The translations under genes and the position numbers were made by a program. A stretch of 6,294 nt of DNA from Clostridiales bacterium (GTDB lineage Bacteria; Bacillota; Clostridia; Christensenellales; CAG-917): positions 1 to 6,294 of the forward strand of contig JAAZIO010000077.1 of NCBI GenBank assembly GCA_012800805.1, read 5' to 3'. The notes below the pieces were generated by a model that saw only the letters and a program-made list of their open reading frames with translations, made no database searches and had not been told where the DNA came from. Position 1 is the stretch's first letter. Each line of letters starts with the position of its first letter. Below, in pieces: positions 1 to 5,279 of the stretch.

Positions 1-595
1 AGTCTTTGGGGTCGAAAACATATTTTTTGTCGCCAACCATAAAGTAGCCGTCCGCCACCATGCAGTTGCTCTTTTGGTTGTAATAAAAATGCTTCTTTTT
101 GGCAAAGGGAGTGGCTATTACCATGCTGTCGCGCGGGAAATCCGAAAGGGTGATTTCAAAGCTGAGGTCCTCTTTGTTTTTTCCGAACTTTGGATACACG
201 CCGCGGAGAATTCTCTTTACGCCGTCGTTTTCAAACGAGAAAGAAACCTTTCCTATCGAGGCCTTGACATCGCCAATATCGGGAGATTTGGGCATGCCCA
301 TTTTTCCCATCGGAAAGAAGCTGACCGCTGTCATGGTTCTTTCACAGGGAACCTCGTAATCGAGCACGGATGCGCTTATGGCTCCTATGTAGCCGTTATC
401 TGCAATGGTGAGCGCTATCGCATAGCTTTGATTTGTGATGATGTAGTAATCCCACTCTTTGATGCGGAACTTCGGAGCTTTGATATCGTTTCTGTCATAC
501 TCCCAAACCTGGCTTGTAGCGTAGCCGGGTTCGGCTATGTTTCCGTTTTTATCTAAAAGCTTTTGTTTTGTCTCTACCTTATGTTGACGACCCAT
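1..595 (-). CDS. DUF2804 family protein, N-terminal part (3' end outside window)
   Basis: This is an open frame of 198 codons without a stop, reading leftward off the window edge. The start is the ATG at 593-595, preceded by AGGAGG (600-605) four bases upstream and a strong promoter further up. The protein opens with a Gln/Lys-rich segment, then 'AEPGYATS' (residues 21-28), 'IKAPKFRIKEWDYY' (38-51), 'ALTIADNGYIGAIS' (61-74) and 'ATPF' followed by 'FYYNQK' (161-175). I recognise this pattern as the DUF2804 family. Full members are, from memory, roughly 330-350 residues, so a little over half is present. No signal peptide or membrane segment is visible; the protein looks cytosolic and beta-rich. 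The family's biochemical role is unknown to me and I assign none. It follows the ZIP gene on the same strand, but the ZIP terminator and this gene's own promoter lie between them. The family call rests on recalled motifs, not on a search. Confidence 0.85.
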   Translation of the reverse strand, partial: MGRQHKVETKQKLLDKNGNIAEPGYATSQVWEYDRNDIKAPKFRIKEWDYYIITNQSYAIALTIADNGYIGAISASVLDYEVPCERTMTAVSFFPMGKMGMPKSPDIGDVKASIGKVSFSFENDGVKRILRGVYPKFGKNKEDLSFEITLSDFPRDSMVIATPFAKKKHFYYNQKSNCMVADGYFMVGDKKYVFDPKD

Positions 596-635
596 AAGTC
601 CTCCTAAATAATAAATATTTAAACTAAATACCTTA

Positions 636-664
636 ATTTTACATTGGCGCGTCTCTTTTGTCAA
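636..664 (-). promoter_or_regulatory. Sigma-A promoter of the DUF2804 gene
   Basis: Read on the minus strand, TTGACA (659-664) and TAAAAT (636-641) are separated by exactly 17 bases. This gives a full -35 match and 5 of 6 at -10. The predicted transcription start is near 629, leaving a leader of about 34 bases that contains the AGGAGG ribosome binding site. It lies downstream of the ZIP terminator, so it starts a new transcription unit. Confidence 0.8.
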
Positions 665-690
665 TAATGCTTGAGAGCTGTAAAAGCAAT

Positions 691-715
691 AAAAAAAGCG
701 GCTTAGCCGCCCTTT
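691..715 (-). terminator. Intrinsic terminator of the ZIP transporter gene
   Basis: On the minus strand a GCGGC/GCCGC stem (706-710 with 698-702) with a three-base TAA loop is followed by a run of seven T (691-697). G-T wobbles and A-T pairs extend the stem outward towards the stop codon, which overlaps the outer edge of the hairpin. This is a standard Rho-independent terminator immediately after the ZIP gene. Confidence 0.88.
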
Positions 716-1565
716 AAATCGTCCCGAAAGCTTTAAAGCCGAACACAAATATCATTGCGCATATCACGCCAAGGAGCATACTGACCTTTGGCACCTTGCC
801 GTCGTTCATCTGCGTGGCCTCGGGAAGTATTTCGCCGAATGTCACATAGAGCATGGCGCCGCTTGCTATTCCCATGCAAACTCCCGCTGCAAGGTCCGAC
901 GAGCCGCCGATTAGAAGCCCCACCACAGCGCCGAGAATGGTTGAAAATCCTATAACAACCGTCATTAGAACCGCTTTCCACGATTTTACGCCTCCCGCGG
1001 CAAGAGGCGCGGTTATCGCCATGCCTTCCGGGATGTTGTGGAGAGTAATCAACACAGCCACCAGTATTCCCCTATTTAAGTCCGTAACGCCGGTCGAGCC
1101 TATCGCCATACCCTCGGGAAAATCGTGAAGCGTGATTGCTATAAGCATGACGGTGCCCGCCTTTATAAGCCGTTTCATGTTGACTTTCTCGCCCGTGTTT
1201 TCCGCTTCCTGGGCAAGTATCATGGCGTTGTTGTGGTGGACATTGTGCTGTTTTTCCGTCCTCTTTCCGTCAAGGTAGTCAAGAAGTTTGTTAAGCGCGA
1301 AAACCGCGATGACGCCGCCGACAGTTGACGCAAGCGCTATTACCACTCCCGTCCAATACTTGTAGTTTACGACCGACAGCTCGACCGCCTCGTGAGCCAT
1401 ATCAAATGTTATAATGCCAAGCATTACGCCGCCCGCAAAGCTAAGGACACCGCCCATGGCTTTCATTCCGCGGTTTTTGAAAATGACGCCGAAAACGCCG
1501 CCCAAGGCGGTTCCCACAACGCCCGCGACTATGCTAAGCAAAAAAATCAATAATTCTCCGGTCAA
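714..1565 (-). CDS. ZIP family divalent metal transporter
   Basis: This 283-residue integral membrane protein very probably imports zinc or another divalent metal (iron, manganese). Two signature metal-binding helices are clear: 'HDFPEGMAIG' (H147, P150, E151) and 'HNIPEGMAIT' (H176, N177, P179, E180). These are the classic TM4 and TM5 H-x-x-P-E-G motifs. 'FDMAHEA' (H58, E59) and 'GEILPEA' (E245, E249) fit other conserved acidic and His positions. There are about eight hydrophobic segments. A charged loop between the third and fourth contains 'HNVHH' (107-111), the usual place for a His-rich regulatory loop in ZIPs. Length is normal for the bacterial ZupT/GufA-type branch. The start is a TTG at 1563-1565, supported by AGAGGT (1571-1576) five bases upstream. 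An in-frame TAA two codons upstream excludes a longer start, and the next ATG lies after the first membrane helix. Metal preference cannot be read from the sequence. It is transcribed divergently from the DegV gene. Confidence 0.93.
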   Translation of the reverse strand: MTGELLIFLLSIVAGVVGTALGGVFGVIFKNRGMKAMGGVLSFAGGVMLGIITFDMAHEAVELSVVNYKYWTGVVIALASTVGGVIAVFALNKLLDYLDGKRTEKQHNVHHNNAMILAQEAENTGEKVNMKRLIKAGTVMLIAITLHDFPEGMAIGSTGVTDLNRGILVAVLITLHNIPEGMAITAPLAAGGVKSWKAVLMTVVIGFSTILGAVVGLLIGGSSDLAAGVCMGIASGAMLYVTFGEILPEATQMNDGKVPKVSMLLGVICAMIFVFGFKAFGTI

Positions 1566-1594
1566 TTTTTACCTCTTTTTGCAGGGAGTTGATA

Positions 1595-1609
1595 TTTAAA
1601 TTATTTTAA
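1595..1609. promoter_or_regulatory. Fur-family-like 7-1-7 inverted repeat over the ZIP promoter
   Basis: The 15-base site TTTAAATTATTTTAA consists of two 7-base half sites around one central base and is symmetric at 6 of 7 positions. It matches the Bacillus PerR consensus TTATAATNATTATAA at all but three positions apart from the free centre. It covers the ZIP -10 box (1603-1608) and the predicted start (about 1596), which is where a repressor would sit. The surroundings are AT-rich, so chance is a real alternative. Confidence 0.35.
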
Positions 1610-1631
1610 TGCCCATAATTTTTCATGTCAA
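1603..1631 (-). promoter_or_regulatory. Sigma-A promoter of the ZIP transporter gene
   Basis: Read on the minus strand, TTGACA (1626-1631) and TAAAAT (1603-1608) are 17 bases apart. Both hexamers and the spacing are the same as in the DUF2804 promoter. The predicted start is near 1596, giving a leader of about 31 bases with the AGAGGT ribosome binding site and the TTG start. Its -35 box lies 11 bp from the -35 box of the divergent DegV promoter. Confidence 0.78.
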
Positions 1632-1642
1632 CAATATGGCGG

Positions 1643-1671
1643 TTGACTTGCCTTATTTTTTGTGCTATGCT
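1643..1671 (+). promoter_or_regulatory. Extended -10 sigma-A promoter of the DegV-family gene
   Basis: TTGACT (1643-1648) and TATGCT (1666-1671) are 17 bases apart, and TG at 1663-1664 stands one base before the -10 box as an extended -10 element. The predicted start is near 1678. That gives a leader of about 15 bases, just enough for GAGGT (1684-1688) before the ATG at 1693. Because transcription would begin downstream of the in-frame ATG at 1609, this promoter supports the shorter DegV start. Confidence 0.72.
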
Positions 1672-1692
1672 CCGTATGACTGCGAGGTTTTT

Positions 1693-2580
1693 ATGAGCAG
1701 ATACTTTGTTACAACGGATAAAACTTGCGATTTGCCGCCTGAGATTTCTATAGCCGATTTTGCCGTAATCGATATGAGCTATGTAATGGACGGCGAGCTT
1801 TATGACGGCGTCGAAAAGCCTTTTTTGGAGCCGGAAGAGTTCTACGAGCGTCTTAAGGGCGGCAGCGACGTCAAGACCTCACTTGTTCCGCTAGATAATT
1901 ATAATCACTTTTTCGAGAATATATTAGAAAAAGGCTACGATATTCTCCATATTTGTTTTTCCTCCGCGCTCTCGGGAAGCTTTAAAAACTGCCTCGCCTC
2001 GGCGGAGCAGATGAAAAAGCGCTTTCCCGAAAGAAAAATTTTCGTGGTGGATTCCCTCTCCGCCGGGCCCGGGGAAGGCATTATGGTTATGAGGGCGGCA
2101 AAGAACCGCGACCTAGGAATGCCCATAGAGCAGAACTTTAACGATATGGAAATAATTAAATACCATATTATGCATATTCTTACCGTTGACGATATGCATC
2201 ACCTTTACCGGGGCGGCAGGATTAGCAAAACGCAGGCGATACTTGGCACCGCCGTGCAGCTAAAGCCGCTGATTATCTTAAACGAGCGCGGAGCTCTTGA
2301 GAACTTCGGAAAAGCCATAGGCAAAAAAGCCGCGGTGAGAACGATCGCCGAAAAAGCTTTTGAAAGAATGAGCGGATACGAGATAGAAAACGACGCGATA
2401 ATCATATCCCACTGCCTTGCGCTTGAGGACGCTTTGTATTTAAAAGAAAAAGTTGCCGCAAGATATGCGGATAAAGAAATTTATATCGTCCCCACCTCCC
2501 CGATTATAGGCGCCCACCTCGGCTGCGGGGCGGTAACCATTCATTTTATCGGAAACTCAAAAAAAGCAAGGTTGTCTTAA
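1693..2580 (+). CDS. DegV family fatty-acid-binding protein (FakB-like)
   Basis: This 295-residue cytosolic protein belongs to the DegV family. Characterised members (FakB) hold a fatty acid and present its carboxylate to the kinase FakA for incorporation into phospholipids or signalling. Family marks occur in order: 'VTTDKTCDLP' at the N-terminus (6-15), 'KTSLVP' (61-66), 'FSSALSGSF' (89-97), 'VDSLSAGPGEG' (119-129), 'YRGGRIS' (172-178), 'KPLI' (191-194) and 'IIGAHLGCGA' (271-280). T62, S94 and H275 sit in the motifs expected to bind the lipid carboxylate. Length is normal for the family. The frame stays open for 28 codons upstream to an ATG at 1609, but I chose the ATG at 1693. It has GAGGT five bases upstream, the family normally begins with this 'S-R-Y-F-V-T-T-D' strand, and the promoter lies inside the extension. 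The gene appears monocistronic, with its own promoter and terminator. No fakA neighbour is present, so lipid binding is inferred from family. Confidence 0.9.
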   Translation: MSRYFVTTDKTCDLPPEISIADFAVIDMSYVMDGELYDGVEKPFLEPEEFYERLKGGSDVKTSLVPLDNYNHFFENILEKGYDILHICFSSALSGSFKNCLASAEQMKKRFPERKIFVVDSLSAGPGEGIMVMRAAKNRDLGMPIEQNFNDMEIIKYHIMHILTVDDMHHLYRGGRISKTQAILGTAVQLKPLIILNERGALENFGKAIGKKAAVRTIAEKAFERMSGYEIENDAIIISHCLALEDALYLKEKVAARYADKEIYIVPTSPIIGAHLGCGAVTIHFIGNSKKARLS

Positions 2581-2614
2581 CGGCTTAATAAAGTTAAAAC
2601 AATTTAAAAATTAC

Positions 2615-2650
2615 GCTTGATTATGGTTAAATCCATTTCAAGCTTTTTTT
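2615..2650 (+). terminator. Intrinsic terminator of the DegV-family gene
   Basis: GCTTGA (2615-2620) pairs with TCAAGC (2638-2643), and inside it ATGG (2623-2626) pairs with CCAT (2633-2636) around a six-base loop, with a small asymmetric internal loop. Seven T follow immediately (2644-2650). It lies 34 bases after the stop codon and separates this gene from spoIIE. Confidence 0.82.
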
Positions 2651-2655
2651 ATTAT

Positions 2656-2670
2656 TTTTAACTGTTAAAA
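2656..2670. promoter_or_regulatory. Perfect 7-1-7 palindrome upstream of spoIIE, candidate operator
   Basis: TTTTAAC and GTTAAAA form a perfect inverted repeat around a single central T. It sits just downstream of the DegV terminator T-run and three bases before the first Spo0A-like box. A one-base centre cannot form an RNA hairpin without opening inner pairs, so a dimeric DNA-binding protein is the more natural reading. The half site with one more base, GTTAAAAC, also occurs at 2593-2600. The protein that would bind is unknown. Confidence 0.4.
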
Positions 2671-2673
2671 CGG

Positions 2674-2705
2674 TTTAGACAAAAGAAAACAGCAATAGGC
2701 AAAAT
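2674..2705 (+). promoter_or_regulatory. Candidate spoIIE promoter with a Spo0A-box-like site
   Basis: On the minus strand 2674-2684 reads TTTTGTCTAAA. Its core TTGTCTAA matches the Spo0A box TTGTCRAA at 7 of 8 positions. On the plus strand the same bases contain TAGACA (2676-2681), 5 of 6 to a -35 box, followed after 18 bases by CAAAAT (2700-2705), 4 of 6 to a -10 box. A weak promoter overlapped by an 0A box is the arrangement known for Spo0A-activated sigma-A genes such as spoIIE in Bacillus. The -10 call is weak. Confidence 0.4.
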
Positions 2706-2728
2706 AAGCACGGCAAAAGAAAAGCTTC

Positions 2729-2736
2729 TTAGACAA
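2729..2736 (-). promoter_or_regulatory. Second Spo0A-box-like site upstream of spoIIE
   Basis: TTAGACAA here repeats 2675-2682 exactly in the same orientation, 54 bp away, close to five helical turns. Read on the minus strand it is TTGTCTAA, one mismatch from TTGTCRAA. It would lie downstream of the predicted transcription start, about 20 bases before the ATG, so it could as easily hinder as help transcription, or be a coincidence. Confidence 0.3.
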
Positions 2737-2755
2737 GCGGAGTTATTTTGTTACC

Positions 2756-5089
2756 ATGAGAGGTTTAACCGCAAAACTTTCGCACGAAAAAAGGCCGATT
2801 GCTTTCAAAAAAGTCGCATTTAAAGATGTTATAAAATTTGCGGCATTTTTTGTTCTTTTCATACTGTTTGCTAACGCCGACTGCCCGTGGGGATACTCCC
2901 CGTTCGCACTTGGCTTTTTTGTCGGGCTGGTATATTCTCGCCAAAATATCCTGATACTTACGCCCCTTTACCTGCTTGCTCAGCTAAGCAACGATTTCAG
3001 CCTTTACACCTTCATTTACTCGATAACGCCCTGCGTCATTTTAACCGTCTGCTATTTTGCCTGCTACAGGCTGTCAAGGCCCGTGACGCTGGCTATACTT
3101 GCCATCTGCACGCTTTTAAGCCAGACTCCGTTTATCGTTATCGAGTGCCTCAACACCAAAGCCTACGCAGCTGTCGCGATAAACGCGGGGCTTGCGCTGC
3201 TTTTCGGCTTTGCCAGCGAGATAGGCTGCTACGCCGTTTTGATAAGGGGGCTTAACTACAGGCTGTCGATAGACGAAAGAGTAGCCCTAGGAATAATGCT
3301 TCTTGGCTTATCCGTCGGCGTATACTCGGTTCCGATATACGGGTTTAATTTTTATTACGCTTTTTCCGCCCTGCTTACGCTGTTTTTGGCGGTGGGATTT
3401 TCATCGGACGTTGCGCTCACCGCCGCTTTGATATGCGGAGCGGGAGCGTATCTGGCAAGCGGCAACCTCGCGATTGCGGCCGAAACCGCTCTCGCCTGCG
3501 CCGCCGCCTTGCCGTTCAAACAGCTGTCAAGGTTTGCCTCCGCCGCGGGAATCCTTATAATTTACACAATGCTCGCGCTTTACTACTTAAAAGACGGCTT
3601 TGACTATCTCAAGCTTATATCCGTTCTCTTAGGGCTTATAATCTACCTCGTCATGCCCAAACGCGTTACGGAGACGCTTGCCGCAAAAATGGGAGGGTTG
3701 TCTCATAGGGTCGCTTCAAGATATATCGTTAACCAGAACAGAACCGAGATGTCCATCAAGCTTAAAAACATGGCGGAAATCTTCAAAAACATGAGTAGCC
3801 TGCTTAAGAGCGAAACGGATATTGCGGGCATCTACGACCCCGAAAAAATTTCAGCGGATGTTGCGGTTACTTTTTGCGGCAAGTGCCCCGAACGCGAAGG
3901 TTGTTTTTCAATGCTCGGCGGAGATACGAGAAGCGTCTTGTTTCCCATGGCGGAGGCAGCCATGGCTCACGGGAAAATCACCATCCTTGACACGCCGCCG
4001 TTTGTGTCGTCAAGGTGCGTAAGGCCCAAAGAGCTAACCAAAGCCGTTTTAAACAGCACGCTTGAGGCAAAAAGAAGAGTAGAGAGCGCGGGCGCCGTAC
4101 TGGACGGAAAGCTCATGCTGGCTGAACAGTTCGGCGGCGTGGCGACGATTATGGACGAGCTTTCCAAAGACATCAGAAAGAGGGTCAACTTTTCGCTTGA
4201 GCGTGAAAACCGCATTATAAGCGAGCTTGCAAGGCACAATATCATAGCGCAGGAAGCCGCCGTATACGGCGAGGGCGACAAACTTCAGGTTACGCTGCTT
4301 GTAAGGGAATGTGACGCCGAAAAGCTGATACTTGAAAAAGTTGTGTCGCAAGCGCTTGGGCAGAAAATGGAAAGAGGCAACCTTGCCCTTTTGCAAGGCG
4401 ACCCGAAAGAGAGAAGACAGAGCGAATGGCGCACGGTATATCTTGCCTCCGCTCCCCTTTACTCCATAGCTTTTGGAGTCGCAAGCGAAAAGCGGGAAGG
4501 CGAACAGCTATCGGGCGACAGCCTGATTATAACAAAGCTTGACGACGGAAAACTTTTAATAGCCCTCTCGGACGGCATGGGCGGAGGAGCTGAGGCGGCA
4601 AAGACTTCAAACGCAACGATTTCGCTTATAGAAAACTTCTACCGCGCTGGATTTGACAGCAACATGGTTCTTCCCACCGTCAACCGCTTTTTGTCCTTAA
4701 GAGAGCGTGAGGACTTTTCCACCCTTGACATAACGGTTATAGACCGAGCGACGGGAATTGCCGACGTCATCAAACTGGGCGCCGCTGAAAGCTACATTGT
4801 AAGGGGCGAGGAGATAACGGCGCTTGAGTCGCACTCTCTGCCCGTAGGAATTCTTGAGCGAATCTCCCCCACCATCGAGCGGGTCCGTCTTGACGAAAAG
4901 GATATGTTTGTGATGGTGTCGGACGGAATAAGCGAGGCGCTTGGCGAAGGCGGGGTTGAGGATGTGATAGAAGAAGCCAAAACGCAAAACCCGCAAACGC
5001 TTGCCGACATCTTGGTGCAAAAGGCAAAAGCTTGCGGAGCGGGCGACGACTGCACGGTAATCGCTTTCCGCCTTATCCTGCCTTTGTAA
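2756..5089 (+). CDS. spoIIE: Stage II sporulation protein E, membrane-bound PP2C-type phosphatase
   Basis: SpoIIE dephosphorylates the anti-anti-sigma factor SpoIIAA-P, releasing sigma-F in the forespore, and also acts at the polar septum with FtsZ. The 777-residue protein shows all three regions. Residues 26-300 hold about ten hydrophobic membrane segments. Residues about 310-570 form the central regulatory and oligomerisation region with a Cys motif 'FCGKCPEREGC' (C374, C377, C383). Residues about 575-772 are the PP2C domain with 'SGDS' (586-589), 'SDGMGGG' (605-611, D606), 'STLDIT' (655-660), 'LPVGI' (695-699), 'VSDGISE' (721-727, D723) and 'GDDCTV' (763-768). The acidic residues correspond to metal ligands D610, D746 and D795 of the B. 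subtilis protein. It ends right after the last PP2C strand and lacks the roughly 30-residue tail of the 827-residue B. subtilis protein. The ATG at 2756 has only a distant GGAG (2739-2742, 13 bases away), so initiation may be weak. No better in-frame start exists before the first membrane helix. tilS follows, as in many spore formers. Confidence 0.95.
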   Translation: MRGLTAKLSHEKRPIAFKKVAFKDVIKFAAFFVLFILFANADCPWGYSPFALGFFVGLVYSRQNILILTPLYLLAQLSNDFSLYTFIYSITPCVILTVCYFACYRLSRPVTLAILAICTLLSQTPFIVIECLNTKAYAAVAINAGLALLFGFASEIGCYAVLIRGLNYRLSIDERVALGIMLLGLSVGVYSVPIYGFNFYYAFSALLTLFLAVGFSSDVALTAALICGAGAYLASGNLAIAAETALACAAALPFKQLSRFASAAGILIIYTMLALYYLKDGFDYLKLISVLLGLIIYLVMPKRVTETLAAKMGGLSHRVASRYIVNQNRTEMSIKLKNMAEIFKNMSSLLKSETDIAGIYDPEKISADVAVTFCGKCPEREGCFSMLGGDTRSVLFPMAEAAMAHGKITILDTPPFVSSRCVRPKELTKAVLNSTLEAKRRVESAGAVLDGKLMLAEQFGGVATIMDELSKDIRKRVNFSLERENRIISELARHNIIAQEAAVYGEGDKLQVTLLVRECDAEKLILEKVVSQALGQKMERGNLALLQGDPKERRQSEWRTVYLASAPLYSIAFGVASEKREGEQLSGDSLIITKLDDGKLLIALSDGMGGGAEAAKTSNATISLIENFYRAGFDSNMVLPTVNRFLSLREREDFSTLDITVIDRATGIADVIKLGAAESYIVRGEEITALESHSLPVGILERISPTIERVRLDEKDMFVMVSDGISEALGEGGVEDVIEEAKTQNPQTLADILVQKAKACGAGDDCTVIAFRLILPL

Positions 5090-5096
5090 AGTTTAA

Positions 5097-5125
5097 AGTA
5101 TAGATATACCTTCTTTTACTGTCAA
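5097..5125 (-). promoter_or_regulatory. Near-consensus promoter facing backwards into the 3' end of spoIIE
   Basis: Read on the minus strand, TTGACA (5120-5125) and TATACT (5097-5102) are 17 bases apart: a full -35 match and 5 of 6 at -10. The predicted start is about 5090, one base beyond the spoIIE stop codon, so any transcript would be antisense to spoIIE from its first base. The minus-strand frames there have no ribosome binding site and look like shadows. It is as good a match as the gene promoters in this window. Confidence 0.5.
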
Positions 5126-5143
5126 AATACGGCGGCTTATAAA
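5115..5143 (+). promoter_or_regulatory. Possible weak rightward promoter before the terminator upstream of tilS
   Basis: TTTACT (5115-5120, 4 of 6) and TATAAA (5138-5143, 5 of 6) are 17 bases apart. Transcription would begin near 5150 and meet the terminator at 5206-5238, giving an RNA of roughly 90 bases, or read on into tilS. Its -35 region overlaps that of the minus-strand promoter at 5097-5125. The -35 match is poor, so this is a tentative call. Confidence 0.25.
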
Positions 5144-5205
5144 ACCCGCTAAAATACAAAACGGAAATTTTTTCAAGCTTTAATAAATCTTTATAAAAGT
5201 TAATT

Positions 5206-5238
5206 AAAAAGCTTCGCTTTGCGAGGCTTTTTGTTTTT
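5206..5238 (+). terminator. Intrinsic terminator between spoIIE and tilS
   Basis: A 12-pair stem (5206-5217 with 5221-5232) with one G-T wobble and a TTT loop is formed by AAAAAGCTTCGC and GCGAGGCTTTTT. The T-rich run continues through 5238. It ends transcription from spoIIE 117 bases after its stop codon and precedes a separate tilS promoter. The A-run on the other arm would let it work in the reverse direction as well. Confidence 0.87.
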
Positions 5239-5245
5239 ATATATT

Positions 5246-5273
5246 TTGAAAATGAGCTCTTTTGGTGTATAAT
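5246..5273 (+). promoter_or_regulatory. tilS promoter, predicted start at the tilS ATG
   Basis: TTGAAA (5246-5251, 5 of 6) and a perfect TATAAT (5268-5273) are 16 bases apart, just after the upstream terminator. With the usual six bases between the -10 box and the start, +1 falls on the A of the ATG at 5280. The six intervening bases are all T. No Shine-Dalgarno sequence precedes that ATG, which fits a leaderless mRNA. Confidence 0.65.
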
Positions 5274-5279
5274 TTTTTT

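Noticed and set aside
74..556. A 160-codon open frame on the plus strand
   Set aside because: It lies wholly opposite the DUF2804 coding region, which has family motifs, a good ribosome binding site and a promoter. The plus-strand frame has neither a recognisable domain nor a Shine-Dalgarno sequence.
1627..1647. Inverted repeat GTCAAC/GTTGAC between the divergent promoters as an operator
   Set aside because: The repeat is fully explained by the two -35 boxes facing opposite directions; no symmetry remains outside the -35 sequences.
1609..1692. N-terminal 28-residue extension of the DegV protein from an ATG at 1609
   Set aside because: The extension contains the DegV promoter, has no family similarity, and the ATG at 1693 has its own ribosome binding site.
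3875..3904. Cys cluster C374, C377, C383 in SpoIIE as an unusual metal site
   Set aside because: A similar C-x-x-C...C segment is, as far as I recall, typical of the central region of SpoIIE proteins, so it is not peculiar to this one.
4049..5055. Several minus-strand open frames of 64-115 codons opposite spoIIE
   Set aside because: They overlap one another in different frames, lack ribosome binding sites and show no recognisable domain. They are shadows of the spoIIE coding sequence, even though a minus-strand promoter lies nearby.
5098..5109. Short inverted repeat GTATA-GA-TATAC after spoIIE
   Set aside because: It is short, pure A/T apart from the ends and the centre, and overlaps the -10 region of the minus-strand promoter; it is too weak to call an operator or a hairpin.
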